Shown: positions 52,758-62,373 of the stretch, in pieces | Numbering within the stretch: position 1 is the stretch's first letter | How the letters are laid out: every line of letters begins with the position of its first letter | Assembly: GCF_001509475.1 (NCBI RefSeq) | Contig: NZ_LLZG01000002.1 | Location: 85,918-149,917, forward strand | Source: Streptomyces regalis | GTDB taxonomy: Bacteria > Actinomycetota > Actinomycetes > Streptomycetales > Streptomycetaceae | Direction: 5' to 3' | DNA: 64,000 nucleotides | Program-made: the position numbers and the translations under genes | Notes under the pieces: generated by a model | The model's database searches: none | Told to the model about the DNA's origin: nothing | Seen by the model: the letters and a program-made list of their open reading frames with translations, nothing else

Positions 52758-53822
52758 TCACGAAAACTCCGCCGCCACGAGCTCCGCGATCTGCGCCGTG
52801 TTCAGTGCCGCGCCCTTGCGCAGATTGTCCCCGCACACGAAGAGTTCGAGCGCCGTCGGATCGTCGAGTGCGCGCCGCACCCGCCCGACCCAGGTCGGGT
52901 CCGTGCCCACGACGTCGGCGGGTGTCGGAAACTCGCCGGCCTCCGGGTCGTCGTAGAGCACGACGCCCGGTGCGGTGGCCAGGATCTCGCGCGCCTTGGC
53001 GACGGTGACCTCGCCCTCGAAGCGGGCATGCACGGTCAGCGAGTGCCCGGTCAGTACCGGCACCCGCACACAGGTCACCGCGACCGGCAGCCGCGGCAGG
53101 CCGAGGATCTTGCGGGATTCGTCCCGCACCTTCATCTCCTCCGACGACCAGCCGTCCTCGCGCAGCGACCCGGCCCACGGCACGACGTTCAGCGCGACCG
53201 GCTCCGGGAACGGCCCGGTGTTCTCGCCGATGGCCCGCCGTACGTCACCGGGGCTGTTCCCCAGATCCGTACCGGCGACGAGGGACAGCTGCTGGCGCAG
53301 CGTCTCGACGCCGGCGCGCCCGGCCCCGCTCACCGCCTGGTACGAGGACACCACCAGCTCGCGCAGCCCGAACTCGGCGTGCAGCGCGCCCAGCGCCACG
53401 ATCATGGAGAGGGTGGTGCAGTTGGGGTTGGCGACGATGCCGCGCGGCCGCATCCGTACGGCATGCGGGTTGACCTCGGGAACCACGAGGGGCACACCCG
53501 GGTCCATCCGGAAGGCGCCCGAATTGTCCACCACCACCGTGCCCTTGGCGGCGGCGATCGGCGCCCATCGGGCGGCCACCTCGTCCGGTACGTCGAACAT
53601 CGCGACGTCGACCCCGGCGAAGGCCTCCTCGGTGAGTGCCACCACCTCGACCTCCTCGCCGCGCACGGCCAGCTTGCGGCCGGCCGAGCGCGGCGAGGCG
53701 ACGAGACGGATCTCACCCCAGATGTCCGCGCGCTGGGACAGGATCTGGAGCATGACCGTGCCGACGGCTCCGGTCGCTCCCACGACCGCGAGCGTCGGCC
53801 GGCGGGAAACCGTTCCCGCCAT
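52758..53822 (-). CDS. asd: Aspartate-semialdehyde dehydrogenase
   Basis: A 354-residue enzyme from ATG 53822; the start overlaps the ask stop by one base (TGATG). NADP motif GATGAVG at 15-21, the catalytic Cys135 in [10 protein letters not shown], the [13 protein letters not shown] stretch and the substrate-binding [15 protein letters not shown] with its His are in place. It reduces aspartyl phosphate to aspartate semialdehyde, the branch point for lysine/diaminopimelate, threonine and methionine. Coupled to ask in one operon, with a terminator 3'. Confidence 0.97.
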   Translation of the reverse strand: MAGTVSRRPTLAVVGATGAVGTVMLQILSQRADIWGEIRLVASPRSAGRKLAVRGEEVEVVALTEEAFAGVDVAMFDVPDEVAARWAPIAAAKGTVVVDNSGAFRMDPGVPLVVPEVNPHAVRMRPRGIVANPNCTTLSMIVALGALHAEFGLRELVVSSYQAVSGAGRAGVETLRQQLSLVAGTDLGNSPGDVRRAIGENTGPFPEPVALNVVPWAGSLREDGWSSEEMKVRDESRKILGLPRLPVAVTCVRVPVLTGHSLTVHARFEGEVTVAKAREILATAPGVVLYDDPEAGEFPTPADVVGTDPTWVGRVRRALDDPTALELFVCGDNLRKGAALNTAQIAELVAAEFS

Positions 53823-55099
53823 CAGCGTCCGGTGCCTCCGTACACGACAGCCTCGTCGCTGTCGGAGTCGAGCCCGAAGGCGCTGTGCACGGCGCGAACG
53901 GCCTCGTTGACGTCGTCGGCGCGGGTGACGACCGAGATGCGGATCTCGGAGGTCGAGATCAGCTCGATGTTCACGCCGGCGTCGGACAGGGCGGTGAAGA
54001 AGTCGGCGGTGACGCCGGGGTTCGTCTTCATGCCCGCGCCGACCAGGGAGATCTTGCCGATCTGGTCGTCGTAGCGCAGCGAGTCGAAGCCGATGCCGCT
54101 CTTGTTCTTCTCCAGGGCGTCGATGGCCTTGCGGCCCTCGGCCTTGGGGAGCGTGAAGGAAATGTCCGTCAGGCCGGTGGAGGCCGCGGACACGTTCTGC
54201 ACGATCATGTCGATGTTGATCTCGGCGTTGGAGATCGTCCGGAAGATCGCGGCGGCCTCGCCCGGCTTGTCCGGCACGCCGACGACCGTGATCTTGGCCT
54301 CGGAGGTGTCGTGCGCGACACCGGAGATGATGGCCTGCTCCACCTGCTTGTCCCCTTGATCGATCGGCTCGCTGCTGACCCACGTGCCCTGCAGTCCGCT
54401 GAAGCTGGACCGGACGTGGATCGGGATGTTGTAGCGGCGGGCGTACTCCACACAGCGGTGGAGCAGCACCTTCGAGCCGGACGCAGCCAGCTCCAGCATG
54501 TCCTCGAAGGAGATCCAGTCGATCTTCTTCGCCTTCTTCACCACGCGCGGGTCGGCGGTGAACACGCCGTCGACGTCGGTGTAGATCTCGCACACCTCGG
54601 CGTCGAGGGCGGCGGCCAGCGCCACGGCGGTCGTGTCCGAGCCGCCGCGCCCCAGGGTGGTGATGTCCTTCGAGTCCTGGCTGACGCCCTGGAACCCGGC
54701 CACGATGGCGATGTTGCCCTCGTCCACGGAGGTGCGGATCCGGCCAGGCGTGACATCGATGATCCGTGCTTTGTTGTGGACCGAGTCGGTGATGACACCT
54801 GCCTGGCTGCCGGTGAACGACTGGGCGCTGTGGCCCAGGTTTTTGATCGCCATGGCCAGCAGTGCCATGGAGATCCGCTCTCCGGCGGTCAGCAGCATGT
54901 CGAGCTCGCGCCCGGCAGGCATCGGGGATACCTGCTCGGCGAGATCGATCAGCTCGTCCGTCGTGTCGCCCATCGCGGAAACCACGGCGACCACCTGGTG
55001 GCCGTTCTTCTTGGCTTCCACGATCCGCTTGGCGACGCGCTTGATGCCCTCGGCATCGGCTACGGAGGAGCCTCCGTACTTCTGCACGACAAGGCCCAC
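53822..55099 (-). CDS. ask: Aspartate kinase
   Basis: A 425-residue enzyme. The kinase domain opens [20 protein letters not shown] and includes [20 protein letters not shown] and [20 protein letters not shown]. Two ACT domains follow after about residue 260 ([40 protein letters not shown]), which bind threonine and/or lysine for feedback control. It phosphorylates aspartate. Actinobacterial ask genes often also produce a shorter beta subunit from an internal start; a candidate here was not resolved. Followed directly by asd. Confidence 0.97.
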   Translation of the reverse strand: MGLVVQKYGGSSVADAEGIKRVAKRIVEAKKNGHQVVAVVSAMGDTTDELIDLAEQVSPMPAGRELDMLLTAGERISMALLAMAIKNLGHSAQSFTGSQAGVITDSVHNKARIIDVTPGRIRTSVDEGNIAIVAGFQGVSQDSKDITTLGRGGSDTTAVALAAALDAEVCEIYTDVDGVFTADPRVVKKAKKIDWISFEDMLELAASGSKVLLHRCVEYARRYNIPIHVRSSFSGLQGTWVSSEPIDQGDKQVEQAIISGVAHDTSEAKITVVGVPDKPGEAAAIFRTISNAEINIDMIVQNVSAASTGLTDISFTLPKAEGRKAIDALEKNKSGIGFDSLRYDDQIGKISLVGAGMKTNPGVTADFFTALSDAGVNIELISTSEIRISVVTRADDVNEAVRAVHSAFGLDSDSDEAVVYGGTGR

Positions 55100-55414
55100 G
55101 TGCGCTCCTCGCTCAGTCCGTGTGTGTCGGCTCAGTCTATCGAGCGTCCGAAAACGACCTTGGGGTTCCCAGATGGTGAGATTCCGGCGCTCCGGGAGGG
55201 TGTCTGCCCGGTCCGGGGTGGGGCAACCGGGTTAGTGGTGCAGGTCACTCGGGTCGGCGCGGAACGCTCACCTGCTCGACGCCGTCGCAGGGACCGCCGA
55301 TCGCGATCTCTGCCATTGACGCTCTCCGTAGTCGGACGCTAACTTCGCGTCGTCGTCGCCACACCAGGAGCACAAGGCTCCATCGGGACTCGCGACGCGA
55401 AGGAATCTCTTCCT
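55100..55414. other. Divergent promoter region of ask and the cyclodipeptide synthase
   Basis: No gene is supported in these 315 bp. Both promoters must lie here. The site AAGGAA at 55400-55405 is the ribosome-binding site for the TTG at 55415. No riboswitch or long palindrome was recognised. Confidence 0.5.
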
Positions 55415-56167
55415 TTGACGACTGTGACCGATTCAGAGATCCAGCACGTCACTCAAGCCGCCGATACGGATTCCCCGGCCGGCCTCTTCGAGATCCAGCC
55501 CTTCACGCAGCACTGCGAGGTCATCCGCGTCGCGGGCGACCACGCCGTCATCGGCGTCTCCCCGGGCAACAGCTATTTCTCCGCCCGCCGCGTCCACGAC
55601 CTCGCCCGCTGGGGCCTCGCCCTCTTCGAGCGGGTGGACTTCGTGTACACGGACCTGTACGTGGCGGAGATGTACGCGGCGTCCGGGTATCCGCCCGACG
55701 ACGCGCGCCGCAAGGCGGTGAAGAACCTGCGCGGCGTGCGGGCCAAGGTTCTCGGCGCCGTCCAAGCCGTCGACCCCGGCAGCACCCGCCTGCACGCCCA
55801 CGCCATGTCGGACTTCCGCGGCAACACGGCGTACCGCGAGATCCACGGCCGTCTGCAGGCCCGCCTCACCACCGACGACGAGTTCCGCGCGACCTGCGAG
55901 AAGCTCGTCGACACCTTCCTGGCCGGCAAGGCCGGGCGGGTGACCGAGGCGCAGCGCGAGGTCTGCCTGGCCTACGTCTGTGCCGAGGCGCCCCTCTTCC
56001 TGGACACGCCCGCCATCCTCGGCGTCCCCTCCTCCCTCAACTGCTACCACCAGCTCCTGCCGATGGCTGAGCTCCTCTACTCCCGCGGCGCAGGCCTGCG
56101 CGCCTCCCGCAACCAGGGGCACGCCATCGTGACGCCGGCAGACAGGACAACCACCGATGCTCACTGA
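55415..56167 (+). CDS. tRNA-dependent cyclodipeptide synthase (NYH subfamily)
   Basis: A 250-residue protein from TTG 55415 with AAGGAA nine bases upstream. It makes a cyclic dipeptide from two aminoacyl-tRNAs. Family residues are all visible: the nucleophile Ser49 in [13 protein letters not shown] with Asn52, Tyr187 and Glu191 in YVCAEAPLF, and Tyr211-His212 in [10 protein letters not shown]. Asn plus Tyr-His places it in the NYH group with AlbC and Rv2275. [17 protein letters not shown] lies in the substrate-pocket region. The close CYP121-like partner suggests cyclo(Tyr-Tyr) as product (inference). The P450 gene starts 11 nt before its stop. Confidence 0.93.
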   Translation: MTTVTDSEIQHVTQAADTDSPAGLFEIQPFTQHCEVIRVAGDHAVIGVSPGNSYFSARRVHDLARWGLALFERVDFVYTDLYVAEMYAASGYPPDDARRKAVKNLRGVRAKVLGAVQAVDPGSTRLHAHAMSDFRGNTAYREIHGRLQARLTTDDEFRATCEKLVDTFLAGKAGRVTEAQREVCLAYVCAEAPLFLDTPAILGVPSSLNCYHQLLPMAELLYSRGAGLRASRNQGHAIVTPADRTTTDAH

Positions 56168-57344
56168 AGCCCCCCTCGACTTCCCCTTCTCCTGGCGCGG
56201 CGACCAGATCCCCGCCGAGGTGGCGGAGCTGCGCGCCGCCAGCCCCGTGCGCCGCGTCCGCACCATCGCCGGTGACGAGGCCTGGCTCGTGTCGTCGTAC
56301 GAGCTGTGCAAGCAGGTCCTCGAAGATCCGCGCTTCAGCCTGAAGGACACCTCGGCCCCGGGCGTGCCCCGCCAGTACGCGCTGACGATCCCGCCCGAGG
56401 TCGTCAACAACATGGGGAACATCACGGGCGCGGGGTTGCGGAAGGCGGTGTTGAAGGCGCTGAACCCGAAGAGCCCCGGCCTCGCGGAGTGGATGCGGTC
56501 CTGCGCCGCCGAGCTCGTCGACCAGCTGATCGGCGAGGGCGCCCCGGCGGACCTGCGCGGCGGCTTCGCCGACCCGTACTCGGCGGGCATGCACTGCCGC
56601 ATCCTCGGCATCCCGCAGGCGGACGCGCCGAGGCTGATGCGGAGCCTGGACATCGCTTTCATGAACTCGGCCTGCCCGGTCGCGGGGGCGCGGCTGAACT
56701 GGGACCGGGACATCGCGTACATGACGGAGCGGCTCGACGACCCGGCGACCACGGGCCTGATGGCCGAGCTGGCCGACCTGCGCGCCGACCCCGACTACGG
56801 CCACCTCACCGACGAGATGCTCGCCACGGTCGGCGTGACGATGTTCGGCGCCGGTGTCATCTCCACGGCCGGCTTCCTGACCATGGCGCTGGTGTCGCTG
56901 ATCCAGCACCCCGAGCTGCACGCCCGCCTCCTCGCCGACCGCACCCTGGTCCCGGCCGCCGTCGACGAGCTCCTGCGCATCAACCTGTCCATCGGCGACG
57001 GGCTGCCGAGGCTGGCGACCGAGGACGTGCTCCTCGGGGAGGTACAGGTGAAGGCGGGCGAGCTGGTCCTCGTCCTCGTCGAGGGCGCGAACTTCGACGC
57101 GGCCGCCTTCCCCGACCCGTACACCGTCGACCTCACCCGCGAGAACAGCACCGCCCACCTCTCCTTCGGCGGCGGCCGCCACTACTGCCCCGCCACCGCC
57201 CTCGGCCGCAAACACGCGGAGATCGCTCTGGAGACCCTGCTGGAGCGGATGCCCGGGCTGCGGCTCGCGGTGCCGATCGAGCAGCTGGTGTGGCGGACCG
57301 GGTTCATGAAACGGATCCCGGAGCGGCTGCCGATCATGTGGTAG
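56157..57344 (+). CDS. Cytochrome P450, CYP121-like (mycocyclosin-synthase type)
   Basis: A 395-residue P450. Haem Cys344 lies in [20 protein letters not shown]. The I-helix reads [20 protein letters not shown], with Ser236 at the place of CYP121 Ser237. [20 protein letters not shown] and the ending [18 protein letters not shown] are strikingly CYP121-like, as is [20 protein letters not shown], which keeps the Phe and Trp that contact the ligand. CYP121 couples the two tyrosine rings of cyclo(Tyr-Tyr). One active-site change stands out: the position of CYP121 Arg386 is Lys385 here. The gene overlaps the synthase, so the two form one pathway. The ferredoxin partner is not encoded nearby. Confidence 0.93.
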   Translation: MLTEAPLDFPFSWRGDQIPAEVAELRAASPVRRVRTIAGDEAWLVSSYELCKQVLEDPRFSLKDTSAPGVPRQYALTIPPEVVNNMGNITGAGLRKAVLKALNPKSPGLAEWMRSCAAELVDQLIGEGAPADLRGGFADPYSAGMHCRILGIPQADAPRLMRSLDIAFMNSACPVAGARLNWDRDIAYMTERLDDPATTGLMAELADLRADPDYGHLTDEMLATVGVTMFGAGVISTAGFLTMALVSLIQHPELHARLLADRTLVPAAVDELLRINLSIGDGLPRLATEDVLLGEVQVKAGELVLVLVEGANFDAAAFPDPYTVDLTRENSTAHLSFGGGRHYCPATALGRKHAEIALETLLERMPGLRLAVPIEQLVWRTGFMKRIPERLPIMW

Positions 57345-57432
57345 CGGCCGATTTACCCGCTTGGCCCGCTTATCACCTGCTCACGGGCTCGGCGACCGGT
57401 CGTCTTTAAAGTTCAACCACTATGGTTCGCCT

Positions 57433-58149
57433 GTGCGCGTACTGCTGGTGGAAGACGACGAGCCGGTCGCCGAGTCGCTGCGGCGAGGACTCCTGCGTTA
57501 CGGCTTCGAGGTGGCATGGGTCACCACGGGTGCCGGGGCGCTGAGCCACGACGACCCCTACGACGTCGTACTGCTCGATCTCGGCCTGCCCGACACCGAC
57601 GGTCTCGACGTCTGCAAGGCGCTGCGCGAGCGCGGCGACGTGCCGATCATCGTGATCAGCGCGCGCAGCGACGAGACGGACCGGGTGGTCGGGCTGGAGC
57701 TCGGCGCGGACGACTACGTGTCCAAGCCGTTCGGGGTCCGCGAGGTCATCGCGCGGATACGGGCGGTCATGCGCCGTATGCAGCCGCGTACCCCTGCCGC
57801 TGCCGCTGCTCCCGAGGCCGGCCCGGACCGATACGGCCCCCGCCTGACCGTCGACCGCAAGGCGGCCCGTGTCCGGCTGGACGGCGAGGAGGTCGCCCTC
57901 GCGCCCAAGGAGTACGACCTGCTGGCCTTCCTCACCGAGGAGCCGGGGGCGTTGATGTCGCGCGAGCAGATCATGGAAGCGGTCTGGGACGCGAACTGGT
58001 TCGGCCCGACGAAGACGCTGGACGTGCATGTGGCGGCGCTGCGGCGCAAGCTCGCCGGGGCGATCACGATCGAGGCGGTGCGGGGGGTCGGGTTCCGGCT
58101 GGAGATCGTCAACGGTGACCAGGGCGACAGCGGTGGCGGCGCGTCATGA
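57433..58149 (+). CDS. OmpR/PhoB-family response regulator
   Basis: A 238-residue protein from GTG 57433 (VRVLLVEDDEPVAESL). Receiver domain with the acidic pair in VEDDE, phospho-acceptor Asp49 in LLDLGLPDTDG, and Lys98 in YVSKPFG. An Ala/Pro linker leads to a C-terminal winged helix (LAPKEYDLLAFLTEEPGALM, TKTLDVHVAALRRKLAG). It is coupled to the sensor kinase by a 4-nt overlap. Targets are unknown; the neighbouring cyclodipeptide locus and secreted protein are candidates. Confidence 0.95.
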   Translation: MRVLLVEDDEPVAESLRRGLLRYGFEVAWVTTGAGALSHDDPYDVVLLDLGLPDTDGLDVCKALRERGDVPIIVISARSDETDRVVGLELGADDYVSKPFGVREVIARIRAVMRRMQPRTPAAAAAPEAGPDRYGPRLTVDRKAARVRLDGEEVALAPKEYDLLAFLTEEPGALMSREQIMEAVWDANWFGPTKTLDVHVAALRRKLAGAITIEAVRGVGFRLEIVNGDQGDSGGGAS

Positions 58150-59531
58150 TCCGTCAGCTCATCCGCAGTTACGTCCTGCTCGTCGCGGTCGCGATCGCCC
58201 TGTTCACCGTGCCGGTGGCCTTCACGCTCACGGACCAGCTGCGGCGCGACACCGCGGATTCCGTCCGGCGTGAGGCCAAGACCATGGCCCTGCTGCTCGG
58301 CAACGGGAACGCCCCGTCGTGCGCGGCGCTGGCCAAGATGGCCGACGCGTACCGCGGCGAGACACCCGGCAAGGTCCAGGTGACCGAGCGCTGCGACACG
58401 AACCTGCAGAGCCCGAAGCGGGACGCGGCCCTGACCAAGGCCCTGGAGCAGGGCAAGCCCACGACCGACTGGGGATCCTCCTTCATCTGGGGGCCGCAGC
58501 TTGAGATCACCGTGCCCGCCCGCGCAGACAAGGACGGCCTCGACGACCGCAACAACGGCCCGGTCGTCGGGGCCGTACGCATCGCGTACTCGACCGACGA
58601 CATGACCGGCCGGCTCTGGCAGATCTGGGGCTTCCGCGCCGGACTCGCGGTGGTCGTCCTCGGCGTGGCCGCCGTGATCGGTGCCGGGGCGGCCCGGCGT
58701 ATCACCCGGCCGCTGCGCCAGCTCAACGACATGGCGAGCAAGTTCAGCGACGGCGATCTGACCGCCCGCTCCCCCGTGACGGGCCCCCCGGAGACCCAGA
58801 CTCTGGCGCGCACCCTCAACCAGGGCGCGGAACGCCTGGACACCCTGGTCGCGGCCCAGCGCATCTTCGTCGCCGACGCCTCGCATCAACTCCGTACTCC
58901 TCTCACCGCGTTGCGGCTGTCGCTGGACAACATCGCGGACGGCGTGGACGACGAGTTCGTCAAGGAGGACGTGGAGCAGGCCACGGCCGAGGTCGTCCGG
59001 ATGAGCCGGCTGGTGAACGGTCTGCTGGTGCTGGCCCGGGCCGAGGCGAAGGTGTCGGCGGCGGAGCCGCTGTCGCTGGCGGACATCGTCCGCGAGCGGC
59101 TGTCGGTGTGGAGGCCGGCCGCCGACGAGCGCGGAGTCACCATCACGCTCAGGGGGAGTGCCGACGGCCGGCCGCTTGTGCTGACCAGCCCCGGTCATCT
59201 GGACCAGGTGCTGGACAACGTGCTCTCGAACGCCCTGGAGGTGTCACCGGACGGTGGCACGATCACGGTCCGGGTGGAGCCGAGGGGCGACGAGGTGATC
59301 CTGTCGGTGGACGACGAGGGCCCCGGCATGTCGGACGCGGAGAAGTCCCGCGCCTTCGACCGCTTCTGGCGCGGCCAGGGCCTGACCGGGAAGGCCGGCT
59401 CGGGCCTCGGCCTCGCCGTCGTCAAGCAGCTGGTGACCGACGACGGCGGGAAGGTGGCCCTGGGCGACGCCCCCGGGGGCGGGCTGTCCGTGCGGATCAG
59501 CCTTCGGGCATCAACGAGGAGTGGTGGTTGA
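58146..59531 (+). CDS. Sensor histidine kinase
   Basis: A 461-residue protein. Transmembrane helices at residues about 7-28 and 160-183 bound an extracellular sensor of about 130 residues with two Cys (PSCAALAK, ERCDTN), possibly a disulfide. HAMP follows (ITRPLRQLNDMASKFSDGDL). The phospho-acceptor is His247 in FVADASHQLRTPLTALRLSL. The ATPase part has the N-box QVLDNVLSNALEVS, G1 VDDEGPGMSD and G2 GSGLGLAVVKQL. It pairs with the regulator just upstream. Its last 35 nt overlap the convergent SnoaL-like gene. Confidence 0.95.
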   Translation: MIRQLIRSYVLLVAVAIALFTVPVAFTLTDQLRRDTADSVRREAKTMALLLGNGNAPSCAALAKMADAYRGETPGKVQVTERCDTNLQSPKRDAALTKALEQGKPTTDWGSSFIWGPQLEITVPARADKDGLDDRNNGPVVGAVRIAYSTDDMTGRLWQIWGFRAGLAVVVLGVAAVIGAGAARRITRPLRQLNDMASKFSDGDLTARSPVTGPPETQTLARTLNQGAERLDTLVAAQRIFVADASHQLRTPLTALRLSLDNIADGVDDEFVKEDVEQATAEVVRMSRLVNGLLVLARAEAKVSAAEPLSLADIVRERLSVWRPAADERGVTITLRGSADGRPLVLTSPGHLDQVLDNVLSNALEVSPDGGTITVRVEPRGDEVILSVDDEGPGMSDAEKSRAFDRFWRGQGLTGKAGSGLGLAVVKQLVTDDGGKVALGDAPGGGLSVRISLRASTRSGG

Positions 59532-59997
59532 CGATCTTCCACTCGCCGTCCCGCTTCTCCCACTCGTAGGTGTAGCGGGCCTTGGCGATGCTCTTCTCGC
59601 CCGTGTCGTGGTCGGTGAGCGCGAACTCGTAGAGACCCGCATCCAGCACCGAATTCGAGTCGAGGACGTTGATGTGCGTCTCGATCTTCTTGCCGACCGG
59701 CTTGTTGGCCAGGAAGTGCTCGAAGTAGTCGATGCGGCCCTCGCGGTCGGTACGGACCTGGTTGGAGAGGGTGGGCAGCAGGACCGCGTCGTCCCAGTAG
59801 AGGTCGGCGACCTCCTCCGGGTCCTGGGTCTTCAGCGCCGCGTTCCACTCGTCGAACAGCGCGGCCACCTGCTTCTTGGTGGGCTTCACCGCCTTCTCCG
59901 GCCCGGCGACGGCGCCACCGGCGGCAAAGGTGCCGACGGCAACGAGGGCGGCGGCGCCGGCGATGGCTACGCGCTTGGTTATGGAACGACGGGTCAT
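59497..59997 (-). CDS. Secreted SgcJ/SnoaL-like protein
   Basis: A 166-residue protein from ATG 59997. A signal peptide of twin-arginine-like type opens it: MTRRSITKRVAIAGAAALVA, then AGGAVAGPEKA. The domain is the calcium/calmodulin kinase II association or SgcJ-like cone fold (VAALFDEWNAALKTQDPEEV, DYFEHFLANKPVGKKIETHI, EKRDGEWKIVNHHSS). Substrate and function are unknown. It converges on and overlaps the histidine kinase gene by 35 nt. Confidence 0.82.
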   Translation of the reverse strand: MTRRSITKRVAIAGAAALVAVGTFAAGGAVAGPEKAVKPTKKQVAALFDEWNAALKTQDPEEVADLYWDDAVLLPTLSNQVRTDREGRIDYFEHFLANKPVGKKIETHINVLDSNSVLDAGLYEFALTDHDTGEKSIAKARYTYEWEKRDGEWKIVNHHSSLMPEG

Positions 59998-60160
59998 CGC
60001 GAACTCCCGGTGCGGTGCGGTCTGGTGGGGTCTCCCTCCGCTTTCTGTGTTCTCTGCGGTGGAGGTGACTCCAGATTCGCGTGGCACCGGTTAGGGCCCG
60101 TACAAGGCAGATACAGGGCCGGGACAGCACATGCCCAATTCACGCCGGGCGACTGGCCGG

Positions 60161-60361
60161 TTACGCCGCGTTCGCATTCCGTCGGCGCATCAGGGCGGAT
60201 GCGGCTCCGAGGGAGACTACGCCCATGCCGACGCCGGTCGCGATGCCCTGGGCACCGTCCACGACGAAGGGGGCGGCCGCGGCGACGACGGCGTTGAAGA
60301 GGAAGAGGAACCACAGGACGGGGCGGGACGAGAGCAGGGCCTTCATGACGTTTTCCTTCAT
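60161..60361 (-). CDS. Small two-helix membrane protein
   Basis: A 66-residue frame from ATG 60361, or 61 residues from ATG 60346. Both starts have an identical ribosome-binding site because of the 15-bp duplication at 60345-60374. Two hydrophobic helices (VLWFLFLFNAVVAAAAPFVV and GIATGVGMGVVSLGAASALM) and a basic tail RRRNANAA indicate a cytoplasmic C-terminus. No function is recognised. Confidence 0.7.
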   Translation of the reverse strand: MKENVMKALLSSRPVLWFLFLFNAVVAAAAPFVVDGAQGIATGVGMGVVSLGAASALMRRRNANAA

Positions 60362-60374
60362 GACGTTTTCCTTC
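60345..60374 (-). repeat. 15-bp tandem duplication of ribosome-binding site and start codon
   Basis: ATGACGTTTTCCTTC is present twice head to tail (60345-60359, 60360-60374). On the coding strand each unit reads GAAGGAAAACGTCAT, i.e. a Shine-Dalgarno GAAGGA placed before an ATG. The unit is a multiple of three, so both starts are in the same frame. Confidence 0.9.
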
Positions 60375-60499
60375 GGGGCGGGGCCGCTGCGGCGGCCGTT
60401 GACCTGGCGAGATCAACGATCCCGTTTTCCGAGGTCGGCAACGAGGTAGTGAGCTCCCGAAGAGGCGGTGTAGCGGGCTGCACCACCGACCTCACGTGA

Positions 60500-61097
60500 C
60501 TGCTGGCCGGCATCGTGCTGCTCGGCCGGCGCGATCAGCGCCGTGGGCCTGGCGAGCGGCTGGCGCCGGGTACGGCCGGGCGCGATGGTGCCGCTGTGCG
60601 TCGCGGCAGCCTGTACGGTCCCGGCGGGGACCTGGACGACTCGTCAACTGCCGGAATCGGTACTGCTGTTGGTCATGGGCGGACTGGTGACGACCGCCGT
60701 GCTGCTGGTCATGAGGGGCGCCCGCGTCCCCGCCCTGCACGGCACCAGGGGCGCGGTCGCGGCCGGAGCGGTGGGCGGATTCATGAACTCCGCGGCAGGG
60801 GTGGGCGGGCCGCCGGTCTCCCTGTACGCGCTCAACGCGGGGTGGACGATACGGGAGTTCGTGCCGAACGCGCAGTTCTACGGGGTGGTCGTCAACGTGT
60901 TCTCGGTGGCGGCGAACGGGGTGCCGCGGCTCGGTTCGGGACGATGGGGGGCCGTGGTCGCGGCGATGGTGGTGGGTGGGGTGATCGGCAAGTGGCTCGC
61001 CGGGCGGACGCCCGAAAAGCGGGCCCGGCTCCTGGTGTTGTCGCTGGCGCTGGCGGGCGGCGTCACCACGGCGGGCAAGGGGGTGTGGGGGCTGTAG
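60500..61097 (+). pseudogene. TauE/SafE (sulfite exporter type) membrane protein remnant
   Basis: The C-terminal three quarters are intact and in frame from about 60528 (GAISAVGLASGWRRVRPGAM) to TAG 61097. They include GGFMNSAAGVGGPPVSLYAL, the TauE/SafE signature, and three to four transmembrane helices. Upstream the N-terminal helix LLAGIVLLG is still readable at 60500-60526 but one frame off. The roughly 40 residues of hydrophobic sequence expected between it and GAISAV are missing. An internal deletion with frameshift is the simplest explanation. Translation from GTG 60543 would give 184 residues against about 250 normally. Confidence 0.6.
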
Positions 61098-61145
61098 AAC
61101 CACGGGAGCCACAGCCCACCCGATGCCGCGTGGACGCCGGAGTCG

Positions 61146-61556
61146 TCACACCCCGAACAGCGCCACCAGGCCGTGGTCCAGTTCCGCCCCCACGGTCTCC
61201 TCGCCCGGCGCGATCACGGTGTACGTGCGGGCCAGGAAGCGGTACAGGTCCGTCGAGCCGAAGCGGAGCACCGCCGTACCCTCCGGCGCGTGGAACTCCA
61301 CATACGTGTGGGACGACCCGCACGGCCGGACGCGGACGCGGCCGAGCCCGGCCCGGGCACGCAGGCCCTCGCTCAGCAGCACGCGGGCGAACGTCCACGT
61401 CGTGACCTCGCCGTCGAGCGTGACATGCGGCGGGAAGTCGATGTGCACCGCCAGCGGGTCGGCGGAGGTGTAGCGCAGGGTCGCGGGTATCGCGATCTCC
61501 TGGTCTGCGGCCGTGATCAGGTGGGTGCCGGTCGGCTGCTCGATGGTGACGTGCAT
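61146..61556 (-). CDS. SsgA-like sporulation/cell-division protein (SALP)
   Basis: A 136-residue protein. The SALP fold is clear: AIPATLRYTSADPLAVHIDF, VTTWTFARVLLSEGLRARAG, LGRVRVRPCGSS and the helix YRFLARTYTVIAPGEE. SsgA-like proteins occur only in morphologically complex actinomycetes and steer septum placement and spore-wall synthesis during sporulation. Which SALP this corresponds to cannot be said. Monocistronic. Confidence 0.92.
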   Translation of the reverse strand: MHVTIEQPTGTHLITAADQEIAIPATLRYTSADPLAVHIDFPPHVTLDGEVTTWTFARVLLSEGLRARAGLGRVRVRPCGSSHTYVEFHAPEGTAVLRFGSTDLYRFLARTYTVIAPGEETVGAELDHGLVALFGV

Positions 61557-61710
61557 GGTGGGGGCTCCGATTCGGGCGGGGCAACCGGCCAGGTGTGACC
61601 GTTGTGCCTGTGAGACCGCCCGAGGGGCCCGTTCATTACGCCACTTTCGAAGCCTTCTCCTGTAACCCGCGTCACACCACAGGAAACGCCGCGCCCCCCT
61701 ACTACGCCCC

Positions 61711-62373
61711 CTACTGCCCCTGGCGCATCCCGAGCGGCTCCCCGATCTCCTGCTCCATGACCTTGCCGGCCTCGAACTCCAGCGTCTCGTCGCCCATCAT
61801 GCTCTGGTCCGTGTCCAGGCCGTCCAGCTCCTCCAGGGGCTGGTTCAGGCGGACGTGGGCCAGGACCGAGTGCAGTGCGCGCAGGGTCGCCGAGGCCGTC
61901 GTGCCCCAGTTGGAGAAGTACGAGAACTGCCACCACCACAGGGCCTCCGTGGTGCGGCCGGCACGGTAGTGGGCCATGCCGTGGCGGAGGTCGGTGATGA
62001 CGTCGGCCAGGTCGTCGGAGATCCGGGCCGGGACGGCGGCCTTGCGGGGCTCGTAGGGGTCGAAGACCTCCGAGTAGACGTCCACCGGGTCCAGCAGGCG
62101 GGCGAGGTTCTCGCGGAGTTCGTCGACGTCCCCCTCCGGGCCCAGGTCGGGCTCGTAGCGCTCGTCGGGGACGATGTCCTCGTGGGCGCCCAGGCGGCCG
62201 CCGGCCAGGAGGAGTTGGGAAACCTCCAGAAGGAGGAAGGGCACGGTCGAACCCGGCTCGTCGCCCTTCGCGACCTCCGTGACAGCGACCAGGAAGCTCT
62301 CGATCTGGTCCGAGATCTGGACCGCGAAGTCGTCCGGGTTGTGCTCGCTCGCGTGCAGCGTGGCGTCAGACAT
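61711..62373 (-). CDS. DUF5063 domain protein, recR-linked
   Basis: A 220-residue acidic, helical protein. The core [40 protein letters not shown] and [20 protein letters not shown] is the DUF5063 pattern, always located directly downstream of recR in Streptomyces. Function unknown; a role linked to RecR is possible from context only. It overlaps recR by 8 nt. Confidence 0.85.
   Translation of the reverse strand: MSDATLHASEHNPDDFAVQISDQIESFLVAVTEVAKGDEPGSTVPFLLLEVSQLLLAGGRLGAHEDIVPDERYEPDLGPEGDVDELRENLARLLDPVDVYSEVFDPYEPRKAAVPARISDDLADVITDLRHGMAHYRAGRTTEALWWWQFSYFSNWGTTASATLRALHSVLAHVRLNQPLEELDGLDTDQSMMGDETLEFEAGKVMEQEIGEPLGMRQGQ

Noticed and set aside
52758..54593. A 611-codon frame suggesting an N-terminally extended asd
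   Set aside because: The upstream part is the ask gene read out of frame; asd starts at 53822, directly at the ask stop.
57400..57432. Extended response-regulator start at 57361
   Set aside because: The extra residues (MARLSPAHGLGDRSS) are not receiver-like; GTG 57433 begins exactly at the VRVLLVEDDE strand.
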